From: an uncultured Bacteroidales bacterium
GTDB taxonomy: Bacteria; Bacteroidota; Bacteroidia; Bacteroidales; Muribaculaceae
Reading direction: 5' to 3'
NCBI GenBank assembly: GCA_902772455.1
Contig: CACYAW010000003.1
Coordinates: forward strand, 1 to 64,000
DNA: 64,000 bases
A model generated the notes under the pieces. That model saw only the letters and a program-made list of their open reading frames with translations, had not been told where the DNA came from and ran no database searches. Shown here piece after piece: positions 45,728 to 53,157 of the stretch. The translations under genes were made by a program, and so were the position numbers. Numbering within the stretch: the first letter of the stretch is position 1; each line of letters starts with the position of its first letter.

Positions 45728-47269
45728 TTATTTAGCGTAGCTCACAGCGCGCGTTTCACGGATGACGGTGATGCGCACCTGTCCCGGATAGGTCATCTCG
45801 TCCTGAATCTTCTGAGCGATTTCGTTGGACAGCTTCTCGGTCTCCTCGTCAGTAATCTTGTCGGCACCGACAATCACACGCAGCTCACGGCCAGCCTGGA
45901 TGGCATAGGTCTTGACAACGCCGGGATAGGACAAGGCCAAACGCTCCAGGTCATTGAGACGCTTGATGTAGGCCTCTACAATCTCGCGACGGGCACCGGG
46001 ACGGGCACCGCTAATGGCGTCACACACCTGTACAATGGGAGCATAAAGGCTGGTAGCCTCCTCCTCGTCGTGGTGGGCACCGATGGCATTACAGATGTCG
46101 GCCTTCTCCTTATACTTCTCGGCCAACTTCATACCCAGTTGTGCATGCGGCAATTCGGGCTCATCGTCGGGCACTTTGCCGATATCATGTAACAGACCTG
46201 CACGACGGGCCTTCTTAGGATTCAAGCCCAACTCACTGGCCATGATCGCACACAGGTTAGCGGTCTCGCGCGAGTGCTGCAGCAAGTTCTGGCCGTAGCT
46301 GGAACGATATTTCATCTTACCGATGAGACGGATGAGCTCGGGGTGCAAGCCGTGGATACCCATATCGATAGCGGTGCGCTTACCGGTTTCGATCACTTCT
46401 TCCTCGACCTGACGGCGAACCTTGGCAACCACCTCCTCGATGCGGGCGGGATGGATGCGTCCGTCACTCACTAGCTGGTGCAGGGCCAGACGGGCGATCT
46501 CGCGGCGCACGGGGTCGAAACCTGACAGCACAATGGCCTCAGGAGTGTCGTCAACAACGATCTCGACGCCTGTTGCGGCTTCCAGGGCACGAATGTTGCG
46601 TCCCTCACGGCCGATGATACGTCCCTTGATCTCGTCGTTGTCGATATGGAAGACCGTCACAGCATTTTCAACAGCGGTTTCGGTAGCCACACGCTGGATA
46701 GTCTCGATAATAATACGTTTAGCCTCTTTATTGGCGGTCATCTTGGCATCGTCCATGATGTCGTTGATGTAGCTGGCTGCATTGGTTTTAGCCTCATCCT
46801 TGAGCGACTCGATCAGTTTTTCCTTGGCCTCTTCGGCAGAAAGACCACTCACGTGCTCCAAGGTGTCACGCACACTCTTCTCCAATTTGTCAACTTCCTT
46901 CTTGCGCTCCTCGAGCATGGCGGCCTGGTTGTCCACATTCACCTTGAGGTTATCCAGCTCGTTGCCGCGGCGCTTGAGTTCACCCTGTTGCTGGTTGAGG
47001 GTCATCTCGCGTTGTTTGAGCTTGGCTTCACTGGTCTGGACCTTAGTCAAACGGGCATTTGCCTCTTTCTCGGCATCACTCTTGATGGACATTCCGATTT
47101 CCTTACCTTTCAAGACCTCCTTGTTCTTGAGGACCTCAGCTTCGAGACGTGCCTTCTCGATAATCTCGTTGGCTTGCGACTTGGCGTTCTTTTTAGCAAA
47201 ATACAAGGCCAGAGCGCATCCAATTGCCATCGCCAGGATGGCTACAATCACAGTAACTATAATATTCAT
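45728..47269 (-). CDS. rny: Ribonuclease Y
   Basis: RNase Y is a membrane-tethered endonuclease that starts mRNA decay. The 513-residue protein has one N-terminal membrane helix (about 3-24), a long coiled coil (about 30-190), a KH domain with [20 protein letters not shown], and an HD domain with [19 protein letters not shown]. The C-terminal [22 protein letters not shown] is the standard ending. The ricT gene follows at 14 bp. Upstream, a stretch of nested inverted repeats (47305-47376) lies in what would be its leader or the zapA terminator. Confidence 0.97.
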   Translation of the reverse strand: MNIIVTVIVAILAMAIGCALALYFAKKNAKSQANEIIEKARLEAEVLKNKEVLKGKEIGMSIKSDAEKEANARLTKVQTSEAKLKQREMTLNQQQGELKRRGNELDNLKVNVDNQAAMLEERKKEVDKLEKSVRDTLEHVSGLSAEEAKEKLIESLKDEAKTNAASYINDIMDDAKMTANKEAKRIIIETIQRVATETAVENAVTVFHIDNDEIKGRIIGREGRNIRALEAATGVEIVVDDTPEAIVLSGFDPVRREIARLALHQLVSDGRIHPARIEEVVAKVRRQVEEEVIETGKRTAIDMGIHGLHPELIRLIGKMKYRSSYGQNLLQHSRETANLCAIMASELGLNPKKARRAGLLHDIGKVPDDEPELPHAQLGMKLAEKYKEKADICNAIGAHHDEEEATSLYAPIVQVCDAISGARPGARREIVEAYIKRLNDLERLALSYPGVVKTYAIQAGRELRVIVGADKITDEETEKLSNEIAQKIQDEMTYPGQVRITVIRETRAVSYAK

Positions 47270-47304
47270 TTACTCAATGATAATAAATATATAAATTAAA
47301 CAAA

Positions 47305-47376
47305 GCGCCACTCAAGGCAACACAACTTAATCCGCAGATAGCCAGCGGTATTAAGCAGATATCCCTAAAGTGGTGC
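47305..47376. promoter_or_regulatory. Structured 72-nt element between zapA and rny
   Basis: Outer arms GCGCCACT (47305-47312) and AGTGGTGC (47369-47376) pair, with one wobble on the plus strand. An inner stem CTTAATCCGC (47326-47335) and GCGGTATTAAG (47345-47355) pairs with a single bulge around a 9-nt loop, and AGG/CCT joins them. On the minus strand the outer stem is followed by TTTGTTTAATTT, so it could terminate zapA transcripts or form the rny leader. I do not recognise it as a known RNA family. Confidence 0.5.
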
Positions 47377-47382
47377 AGGAAC

Positions 47383-47697
47383 CTAATTTTCTTTAACGAA
47401 GTCATCGCCACCGGCCAAGATGGCGACGAGTTGTTGATCTAAGTCTGTCAGGAAGTCATTGACCTGGCGGTTTTCACCATACGCCTCAAGATAGAGACGC
47501 GCGAACTGGAAAGCGACCCTGCCAAGCACGTCCTCAGAAGTGCCGTTAAAACGGTTCATCCACTTCTTCCACAGCGTGTTGACAAGTTCCTCTGCCTTAC
47601 GGTAATTCTCCTCATCCTCAGGATTGATGCTCAGAGCAATGGGATTTGCCGCGTCGGCAAGTTGTATCCAGATTTTCACTTTATTATTGTCGGCCAT
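47383..47697 (-). CDS. zapA: Cell division protein ZapA
   Basis: ZapA binds and bundles FtsZ filaments at the division ring. The 104-residue protein has the usual layout: an N-terminal beta-alpha head (KVKIWIQLADAANPIALSINPEDEENYRKAEELVN) and a C-terminal helix (DVLGRVAFQFARLYLEA). It follows a short coiled-coil gene at 19 bp, a pairing seen across Bacteroidales, and shares its transcript direction with rny. Confidence 0.9.
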   Translation of the reverse strand: MADNNKVKIWIQLADAANPIALSINPEDEENYRKAEELVNTLWKKWMNRFNGTSEDVLGRVAFQFARLYLEAYGENRQVNDFLTDLDQQLVAILAGGDDFVKEN

Positions 47698-47716
47698 AAC
47701 GGTAGAGAGTCTCGTG

Positions 47717-48022
47717 TCAAGCGTTCAATTGTTTGATGCACCGGTCAATGTCCCGCACCATCTTGGAGATCTGCCCCTTATAGCGTGCCACCGCCTCGGG
47801 GTTAGATGGAACAGAACGAGCCACTCGCAGGAATTCGTTATCAATCTTCAACTGGTTGACTTCCTTCTCCAACCTGGCGATTTCTAACTCCTGCCGCTCG
47901 ATTTGGCGTTCCATTTTCTTATTCTCACTCAGGAGCGCATAATAACGCTGCCGCAAAGTCTCCACCTTGCTGGCCACGCTATGCAATCTATCTTTCAACT
48001 CCATTGTGGGCATGGTCTCCAA
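47717..48022 (-). CDS. Short coiled-coil protein upstream of zapA
   Basis: The 101-residue protein is almost entirely one coiled coil (about 8-65, heptads in LRQRYYALLSENKKMERQ and LEIARLEKEVNQLKIDN), followed by a conserved-looking tail (ARYKGQISKMVRDIDRCIKQL). It has no signal peptide. Position next to zapA and size suggest a division-ring partner comparable to ZapB, but this is inference from context. Met4 and Met7 (48013 and 48004) are alternative starts. A TAATTTTG element lies 12 bp upstream of the first ATG. Confidence 0.8.
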   Translation of the reverse strand: METMPTMELKDRLHSVASKVETLRQRYYALLSENKKMERQIERQELEIARLEKEVNQLKIDNEFLRVARSVPSNPEAVARYKGQISKMVRDIDRCIKQLNA

Positions 48023-48033
48023 ATTTTACTCTG

Positions 48034-48041
48034 CAAAATTA
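48034..48041 (-). promoter_or_regulatory. -7 element of the zapA operon
   Basis: The minus strand reads TAATTTTG, matching TAnnTTTG. A matching -33 element is not evident. The start site would lie within a few bases of the first ATG, which favours Met4 or Met7 as the start of the coiled-coil protein. Confidence 0.55.
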
Positions 48042-48185
48042 CTATTATTTTCTAAAAACGAAGCCCTATGCAACAAAAAAATTGTCTAAGGTCTAGCAAA
48101 AGGTTGCCAAATCCGCATTTTTTCGCCAAAAAACCCTTCAGCGAATAGCAGAATTGAAAAAAAGTCCATTTTTTTGCCGCAAAAA

Positions 48186-48216
48186 TTTGCCAGTTCAGAA
48201 AATGGCATTACCTTTG
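48186..48216 (+). promoter_or_regulatory. Consensus promoter of tRNA-Ala
   Basis: TTTG (48186-48189), a 19-nt spacer and TACCTTTG (48209-48216) match the Bacteroides consensus exactly, ending 12 bp before the mature tRNA 5' end. Confidence 0.88.
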
Positions 48217-48228
48217 CAACCGCAAAAC

Positions 48229-48301
48229 GGGGCATTAGCTCATCTGGTAGAGCGCAACACTGGCAGTGTTGAGGTAAGCGGTTCGAGTCCGCTATGCTCC
48301 A
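48229..48301 (+). tRNA. tRNA-Ala(GGC)
   Basis: The 73-nt sequence folds into a full cloverleaf: acceptor GGGGCAT/ATGCTCC, D arm GCTC...GAGC, anticodon stem CAACA/TGTTG with loop CTGGCAG (anticodon GGC, reading GCC and GCU), and T arm AGCGG TTCGAGT CCGCT. The acceptor G3-U70 wobble, the alanine identity mark, is present. The discriminator is A and CCA is not encoded. Confidence 0.97.
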
Positions 48302-48307
48302 CAAATG

Positions 48308-48353
48308 ATTGCTTAATTAGCTTACATATAGCTGATTAAGCAATTTTATTTTT
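48308..48353 (+). terminator. Terminator of tRNA-Ala
   Basis: ATTGCTTAAT (48308-48317) and AGCT (48319-48322) pair with AGCT (48330-48333) and ATTAAGCAAT (48335-48344). The stem is followed by TTTATTTTTG. Confidence 0.9.
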
Positions 48354-48391
48354 GTCAAAATCGAAACCGTTGTCATAAAAGGATGACAAGA

Positions 48392-48430
48392 ATATAGCCG
48401 AGAATCACTGCATTGTACTCTCGGCTATAT
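48392..48430 (-). terminator. Perfect 12-bp inverted repeat downstream of the decayed gene
   Basis: ATATAGCCGAGA (48392-48403) and TCTCGGCTATAT (48419-48430) pair perfectly with a 15-nt loop. It lies 17 bp past the remnant's stop on the minus strand, where it is followed by TCTTGTC. It was probably the terminator of the once-intact gene. Confidence 0.65.
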
Positions 48431-48446
48431 GATTATTTGTCTTCGG

Positions 48447-49023
48447 TCATTCTATGCTGTTTCTAGCACTTGGGGCAAGCTTGTAGTTCAGGTGTTTTCT
48501 TTTATTGTGTGTTGAGATAACCAATAAAGCCACATCGTTGTCAATTTCATATTGTGCCAGTTGATTATTGATTTTATCGTTCAAGAAAGGTGACATCAAC
48601 AATTGCTTCTGTGAGGCTTCGTCGGGTATGTTTGAGAGGCATCAGGTCCTTATAGATTCCGAAAACGTACATGGAATTCGCCAAGGAGACATAGTAAAAG
48701 GCAGAGTTGCCTCTTTTTTCCATTTTCTTGACATAACTGCCGTTGTATGGATTCAGCACATGCTCGTCACCATCAATGACTGTGACTGCCACATGTCCCA
48801 TCCTTTTACGAATTTCCGGCCCATGATGACGGGCTTGCCATTAATGAATTCAACATGATGAACCCTTTCTAAACCCAAGTCATTGCGTTCGCCATTGAGC
48901 AGATAGCCAGCGTGCCCGTTCTTGATGACAGTGTAACAGCGATGATTGTTTTCATCATCACGGATGATGGCCGCATAGCAATTATTGGTGCATGTTTCGA
49001 GATGTTGACACTGTGATGCAACT
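48447..49023 (-). pseudogene. Frameshifted remnant of an unidentified gene
   Basis: Three overlapping minus-strand reading segments join into one protein-like sequence. Segment 1 runs from just after 49023 to about 48802 and has no start codon (NNCYAAIIRDDENNHRCYTV, ERVHHVEFINGKPVIMGRK). Segment 2 covers 48801-48574 (MGHVAVTVIDGDEHVLNPYN, VSLANSMYVFGIYKDLM). Segment 3 runs from about 48578 to the stop at 48447 (INNQLAQYEIDNDVALLVIS). Shifts are needed near 48800 and 48578. The amino-acid character continues smoothly across both joins, and an inverted repeat follows the final stop, as expected for a decayed gene. The N-terminus is missing, cut off at the end of the neighbouring gene. I do not recognise the family. 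Confidence 0.65.
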
Positions 49024-49892
49024 ATTCCTCAACCGCACGCACGGCTCTCACTGTTAATCCGTTACAGCGGCTGCCACCACCAAATTCAAAGAACTCCCAA
49101 GACAAGTGAATGCCTGCTGCTCCGGTCGAGGGCACGGGTGGCAGATTGAGCGTGCGTGACCAATAGAAGCCTTCCTCGCCCACATAATCGAGATCGTATT
49201 CTAAACGGATGCCCGAAGCGGGGAAGAAGACCGTGTTACCGTTGGGGCCGGTGACCATTTGGCCATTCATACCGTTCACCTGTGTCCATTCCCAAGTGCA
49301 ATAATCAAACAATTCAAAGATCTGATCCCGGGACGGCATGCGCCACTCGGAGCCCATGTTCACATAGGCGGCATCGTCTTCAATATCCAGTTCGGTCTTG
49401 TTGTCAATCTCGCCGTTATTACTCTTGGTGTTGTACTTGGATAAATAGATATGTCCATTTTCAACATATATCCACGCGGTGGTTTCCCACCAATAGTATT
49501 CCTTATTGGGCACTGTTTCACCCCAGGCGAAGTAGTCGCCGCAATCCTCGGGATTGGCAGCCCCCCACGTTGCGCGTAGCCCACAATGTGCCGCTGGGCA
49601 ACCCCAGGTCAACACTCTCGTACTCATCGGGGGGTGTAATGGGGTCATCAGTCCATTCACCACTCAACAGGTAATCAATCAAACAGGTCACATCTGTGAT
49701 GCTGGTCTTTCCGTCTAGATCCACATCACCTTCAGCTACACCACTCAACAAGTTATCTATCAAGCAGGTTACATCCGTGATGCTGGTCTTTCCGTCTTGA
49801 TCCACATCACCACGAGGATACTCCTGCGCATTGGCAGCAAACGAGACCGACATCAACAATAATACGATAACAAAAGAGCTAAACTTCTTCAT
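49022..49892 (-). pseudogene. Secreted dockerin-FISUMP-like protein, interrupted by a frameshift at a G6 tract
   Basis: Read across one frameshift, this is a roughly 289-residue secreted protein. The first frame (49892 to about 49567) has a signal peptide (ending AANAQ), then two near-identical dockerin-like loops (GDVDQDGKTSITDVTCLID and GDVDLDGKTSITDVTCLID), then the start of a Fibrobacter-major-paralogue-like domain (VDLGLPSGTLWATRNVG). The second frame continues it (GAANPEDCGDYFAWGETVP, then MPSRDQIFELFDYC and SWEFFEFGGGSRCNGLTVRAV) to the stop at 49022. The break falls in six consecutive C on the plus strand (49561-49566); removing one restores NVGAANPEDCGDYFAWGET, the usual family wording. 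It could be a true pseudogene, a phase-variable gene or a sequencing error. Promoter and terminator positions look normal. Confidence 0.8.
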
Positions 49893-49937
49893 TTTTTTCT
49901 TAGAATTTATGTTGGTTTACCATGTTTTTTTCATCTG

Positions 49938-49945
49938 CAAAGTTA
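49938..49945 (-). promoter_or_regulatory. -7 element of the dockerin-FISUMP-like gene
   Basis: The minus strand reads TAACTTTG (TAnnTTTG), 46 bp before the start codon. A TTTG at 49969-49972 is 23 nt away, slightly too far for the consensus. Confidence 0.55.
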
Positions 49946-49990
49946 GTTATCTATCAATAATAATCAATCAAATCATCAAGAAACAGGAAC

Positions 49991-50032
49991 AAAAAAAGGC
50001 GAGCCAGGCATCTCTTCGTTGCCTGGCTCGCC
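49991..50032 (-). terminator. Rho-independent terminator of the redox cluster
   Basis: GGCGAGCCAGGCA (49998-50010) and TGCCTGGCTCGCC (50020-50032) form a perfect 13-bp stem with a 9-nt loop. On the minus strand it is followed by seven T. Confidence 0.95.
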
Positions 50033-50069
50033 TCCCAACTCTAACCCAAATGCGGCTAGTTTATCAATG

Positions 50070-50702
50070 TCAGAAGCCGAGGGTTTTGAGCCATTTTTCT
50101 ACTTCGGCCTTGCCCGTGCGGACATCGTGGCCGTACATCGAGAAGCCGTCGGTAACCTTGGCGTTGGGATAGGCTGCCTTTACATCTTCTACACAGTTTC
50201 CCAGGCCAGAGCCCTCATGGGTGGTAAAGGGGATGATGGTCTTGCCGCTGAGGTCATATTTCTTGAAGAAGGTGAACATCACCTGCGGATAGGTTCCCCA
50301 CCACACGGGGCCGCCGATGAAGACAGTCCCGTACTTTGAAACATCCACACTGCCTTCAAATTCAGGTAGTTCTCCGTTTTCCAGTTCTTCTTTGGCAAGG
50401 TCGCACAGCGGCTTGTATGCCATCCCGTCATACTTATGGGTGACGATCTCGAATTGGTCGGCGCCAGTCAATTCGGTGATGTAGTCGGCCACAATCTTGG
50501 TGTTTCCCACCTTGACGTTTCCCACACTGTAGTTGTCGCCGGCATGTGAGAAGAATACCACCAGGGCCTTCTCGCCACTTGCTGTGGCCGCCTGTTGGGT
50601 GGCTGTCTCGTTCTCGTTGCTATTTTCTTGATTTGTTCCGCTGCAGGCGGTTGACACCAGTAGACACAATGCCGATGCCAGCAGGTATTTCATCGCTTTC
50701 AT
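50070..50702 (-). CDS. Lipid-anchored flavodoxin
   Basis: Flavodoxins carry electrons on bound FMN. The 210-residue protein has a lipoprotein signal peptide (LLVSTAC, cysteine about 20) and a Glu/Asn/Thr linker, so the flavodoxin domain (about 45-210) sits outside the inner membrane, unlike classical cytosolic flavodoxins. The FMN phosphate loop reads VVFFSHAGDNYSVG, and the later loop GGPVWWGTYP carries the aromatic residues that stack on the flavin. It lies 2 bp after the aldo/keto reductase gene and ends the cluster with a strong terminator. How FMN is loaded and what reduces it outside the cytoplasm is unknown. Confidence 0.88.
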   Translation of the reverse strand: MKAMKYLLASALCLLVSTACSGTNQENSNENETATQQAATASGEKALVVFFSHAGDNYSVGNVKVGNTKIVADYITELTGADQFEIVTHKYDGMAYKPLCDLAKEELENGELPEFEGSVDVSKYGTVFIGGPVWWGTYPQVMFTFFKKYDLSGKTIIPFTTHEGSGLGNCVEDVKAAYPNAKVTDGFSMYGHDVRTGKAEVEKWLKTLGF

Positions 50703-50704
50703 TT

Positions 50705-51553
50705 TTATCCGTAAGTCTCGATTAAATATTTTACAAATTGCGGGTCGGTGAAATTGATTGTGCCCGTGTCATGCTCGTTCATTTTGGCCACCTGTGCCAT
50801 CTCATCATCGGTGAGCTTGAAGTCGAAGATGTCGAAGTTCTGTGCCATGCGTTCCTTGTGGCTCGACTTGGGTATAGCTACGATGCCGCGTTGCGTGAGC
50901 CAGCGCAGTGCCACTTGTGCGGCACTCTTGCCATACTTCTCGCCAATGGCAGCCAGCATCCCGTTTTTCACGATTCCGTCAACTCCCTGTCCTCCCAGCG
51001 GTCCCCAGGCCATCATTCGTGTGCCGCAGTCGTTGAGCAGCGGCTCGATGCCCGTCTGCTGAGTCATCACGTTGCACTGCAACTGGTTTACCATGGGCTT
51101 CACATCCACATAATGCGCGAAATCAAAGAATCTTGCTGCCTGGAAATTTGACACGCCTATAGCGCGAACTTTGCCGTCGCGATAGGCCCTCTCCATGGCC
51201 CTCCATGAGCCAAACACGTCGCCGTAGGCCTGATGGATGAGCAGCATGTCAATATAGTCGGTCTGCAGTTTGCGCAGACTCTCGTCGATGCTACGTGCAG
51301 CCTTTTCCTCGCCGGCGTTTGCAATCCACACTTTGGTGGTGAGGAACAACTCGTTGCGCGCGATGCCGCTCTTCTTGATGGCTTCGCCCACGCCCTCCTC
51401 GTTATAATAAGCCTGAGCCGTATCGATCAGCCGGTAACCTACGCTCAATGCATCAGTCACGCAGCGTTCGCATTCCTGCGGGCTCACCAGGAAAACACCG
51501 TAACCCAGCAACGGCATTTCCACTCCATTAGATAATTTGATTGTTTCCATCAT
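50705..51553 (-). CDS. Aldo/keto reductase
   Basis: AKR enzymes reduce aldehydes and ketones with NADPH. The 282-residue cytosolic protein has the catalytic tetrad context: the Asp and Tyr in LIDTAQAYYNEEGVGEAI, the Lys in LTTKVWIAN and the His in LLIHQAYG. The cofactor segment IPKSSHKERMAQNFDIFDF is also present. It resembles the 2,5-diketo-gluconate reductase/YvgN group. I chose the ATG at 51553 (Met-Met start, with 51550 equally possible) because the conserved sequence begins METIKLSNGVEMP; the longer frame upstream has no family similarity. Flavodoxin genes lie on both sides. The substrate is unknown. Confidence 0.92.
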   Translation of the reverse strand: MMETIKLSNGVEMPLLGYGVFLVSPQECERCVTDALSVGYRLIDTAQAYYNEEGVGEAIKKSGIARNELFLTTKVWIANAGEEKAARSIDESLRKLQTDYIDMLLIHQAYGDVFGSWRAMERAYRDGKVRAIGVSNFQAARFFDFAHYVDVKPMVNQLQCNVMTQQTGIEPLLNDCGTRMMAWGPLGGQGVDGIVKNGMLAAIGEKYGKSAAQVALRWLTQRGIVAIPKSSHKERMAQNFDIFDFKLTDDEMAQVAKMNEHDTGTINFTDPQFVKYLIETYG

Positions 51554-51631
51554 TGTAGCTATGTTTTTAATGAGTTGTACTTGAGATTTCCTGGCCAATG
51601 CTGCCAGCCTCAACCAGAATCACTACTTGTT

Positions 51632-52156
51632 TCATGCTTCCTGTGCCATTTTAGCAATCCTTTGAGCCTCACGGTCGGCATTGGCTGCTTCGGCACCATG
51701 AATGGCTGTGCTGTTCAGTACGGTTGCCGTGGGACAAAGCTTCTTGATGAACCTCTCGGACGAGCCCATGCCGCTGCCCTCGTTGGTGCAGAAGGGGATG
51801 ATGCGTTTGCCCGTGAAATCATAGGCCTCGAGGAAGGTGTAGCACACCATGGGCATCGTGCCCCACCAGTTGGGATAGCCCAGGATGATGGTGTCATACC
51901 CGTCGATGCTTTCCAACGGATTCTTCACTTCAGGACGTGCATTTTCACGCAGTTCCTGCTTGGCCTCCTCGATGCAGGTCATGTAAGACTTGGAATACTC
52001 ATAGGTGGTCTCAATCTGGAACATGTCGGCCTCGGGCAACAGGGCCTTGATTTTAGCGGCCACAACTTCGGTATTACCGAGTTTCAGGTTCCTGATGCTG
52101 CCGTTCACGTAGTTTTCCCCGCGACGGGAGTAGTAAGCAATTAAAGTCTTTCCCAT
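51632..52156 (-). CDS. Flavodoxin, cytosolic
   Basis: The 174-residue protein is a flavodoxin-fold member without signal peptide. The phosphate loop is IAYYSRRGENYVNG, and the flavin-side loop is LGYPNWWGTMPMV. The segment CTNEGSGMGSSERFIKKL closely parallels the lipid-anchored flavodoxin downstream (THEGSGLGNCVEDVK), so the two are paralogues. Such proteins are often annotated as flavodoxin or NAD(P)H-dependent oxidoreductase in Bacteroidales. It is the first gene after a likely promoter (-7 at 52213-52220) and precedes the aldo/keto reductase by 78 bp. Confidence 0.9.
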   Translation of the reverse strand: MGKTLIAYYSRRGENYVNGSIRNLKLGNTEVVAAKIKALLPEADMFQIETTYEYSKSYMTCIEEAKQELRENARPEVKNPLESIDGYDTIILGYPNWWGTMPMVCYTFLEAYDFTGKRIIPFCTNEGSGMGSSERFIKKLCPTATVLNSTAIHGAEAANADREAQRIAKMAQEA

Positions 52157-52212
52157 ATCTGTATTCTTATCTAATATTGTTTTGTCTTTCTTTCGCTTTA
52201 AGTTTCACGATG

Positions 52213-52220
52213 CAAAATTA
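52213..52220 (-). promoter_or_regulatory. -7 element of the flavodoxin-AKR-flavodoxin operon
   Basis: The minus strand reads TAATTTTG, matching TAnnTTTG, 57 bp before the flavodoxin start. The expected -33 position lies inside an inverted repeat and is not TTTG, which suggests activator dependence. Confidence 0.6.
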
Positions 52221-52227
52221 GAACAAT

Positions 52228-52260
52228 CCCCCGAAACCCATGTTACACGGATTTCGGGGG
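52228..52260. promoter_or_regulatory. Inverted repeat overlapping the flavodoxin promoter: operator or terminator
   Basis: CCCCCGAAA (52228-52236) and TTTCGGGGG (52252-52260) are perfect arms, extended by CC/GG after one mismatch. It begins 29 bp beyond the end of araC and covers the -33 zone of the flavodoxin promoter. On the minus strand it is followed by ATTGTTCTAATTTT, so it may end araC transcripts, serve as an operator, or both. Confidence 0.55.
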
Positions 52261-52288
52261 AATTTACCAAAAAAGAAGATTTGAGAAA

Positions 52289-53098
52289 TCACTCTCTTAA
52301 ATCGCTCGGCCTAGCGCCCAGATTGTTCTGCACATAGCGGCTGAAGTGGGCATTTGAGGAGAAACCGAACATGTCGCTGATGTCGGTGAGCGAGAGCGAG
52401 CGATCACGCAGCTGACGGCTGATGTCGAGGGCCGTATAGCGTGTAATCCAGTAGTTGGCGGGCAGGCCGCTCACTTTCTTCGAAACCTCGCTGAGGTATT
52501 TGGGTGTGACGCACAATTTGTCAGCATAATAGCCGATTTCACGGTTGCGGCGGAATTCGCCTTGTTCCAGCAGTTCAAGGAACTGCTCCATCAGCTGGTA
52601 ATACTGTGACGTGATGCGGTCAAAGCCGTACAGCGTGGCATGAAAGTCAAAGAAGTCGAGAATCATCGTCTGCACGGCATTGATGAGGACGTCGCGATAG
52701 AAGTGGTGCTGCGGCTGGGCCAGCCGCTGACGGATGACGTCAAAGTTGGTGGCGCAACGATCCTGCATCTCGGGCGTCAACCGCATGATGGGGTTCTCAA
52801 ACAAAGCCAGATGCCCCTTCATGCCGTAGTTGGACTGCGGTGTGGAAACCTCGATAAATTCCTGAGTGACGTAAATCACGCAGACCTCGAAGTCCTCGCT
52901 CTCATGCAGGTTTCGCACCAGGTCACCGCGCCGTGGGACAATCATACAGTCGCCCGCCTCGAGCCGGAATTCCCGCCCGTGGCGTTGAAACGTGCAATGA
53001 CCGGCATAGCAATAGGCATGGCTGATATAGCCGGCAAATTCCGGCATGCCGACCCTTGCCAGCGTGTCGTCGATGATAATGTGCTGTACCGTTTCCAT
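52289..53098 (-). CDS. AraC-family transcriptional regulator
   Basis: The 269-residue protein has an N-terminal cupin-type sensing domain (about 1-160; ECDC-like GDCMIVPRRGDLVRNL) and a C-terminal AraC DNA-binding domain with two helix-turn-helix units (about 175-269; DKLCVTPKYLSEVSKKVSG and ISDMFGFSSNAHFSRYVQNNLGARPSDLR). I chose the ATG at 53098; the upstream in-frame codon at 53107 is TTG. It lies between the FMN reductase and the flavodoxin operon and very likely controls one or both. The ligand is unknown. Confidence 0.92.
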   Translation of the reverse strand: METVQHIIIDDTLARVGMPEFAGYISHAYCYAGHCTFQRHGREFRLEAGDCMIVPRRGDLVRNLHESEDFEVCVIYVTQEFIEVSTPQSNYGMKGHLALFENPIMRLTPEMQDRCATNFDVIRQRLAQPQHHFYRDVLINAVQTMILDFFDFHATLYGFDRITSQYYQLMEQFLELLEQGEFRRNREIGYYADKLCVTPKYLSEVSKKVSGLPANYWITRYTALDISRQLRDRSLSLTDISDMFGFSSNAHFSRYVQNNLGARPSDLRE

Positions 53099-53157
53099 AT
53101 ACCACAATGCTTATACGAACTCACATCTTGGACAACATGACAGAGCCCGCTTCACAA

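Noticed and set aside
47270..47382. 6S RNA next to zapA, as in proteobacteria
   Set aside because: The gap is 113 bp, shorter than 6S RNA, and lacks the long open-bubble hairpin.
48229..49023. Integrated element at tRNA-Ala
   Set aside because: No integrase, no duplicated tRNA 3' end and no att-like repeat were seen, only two decayed genes.
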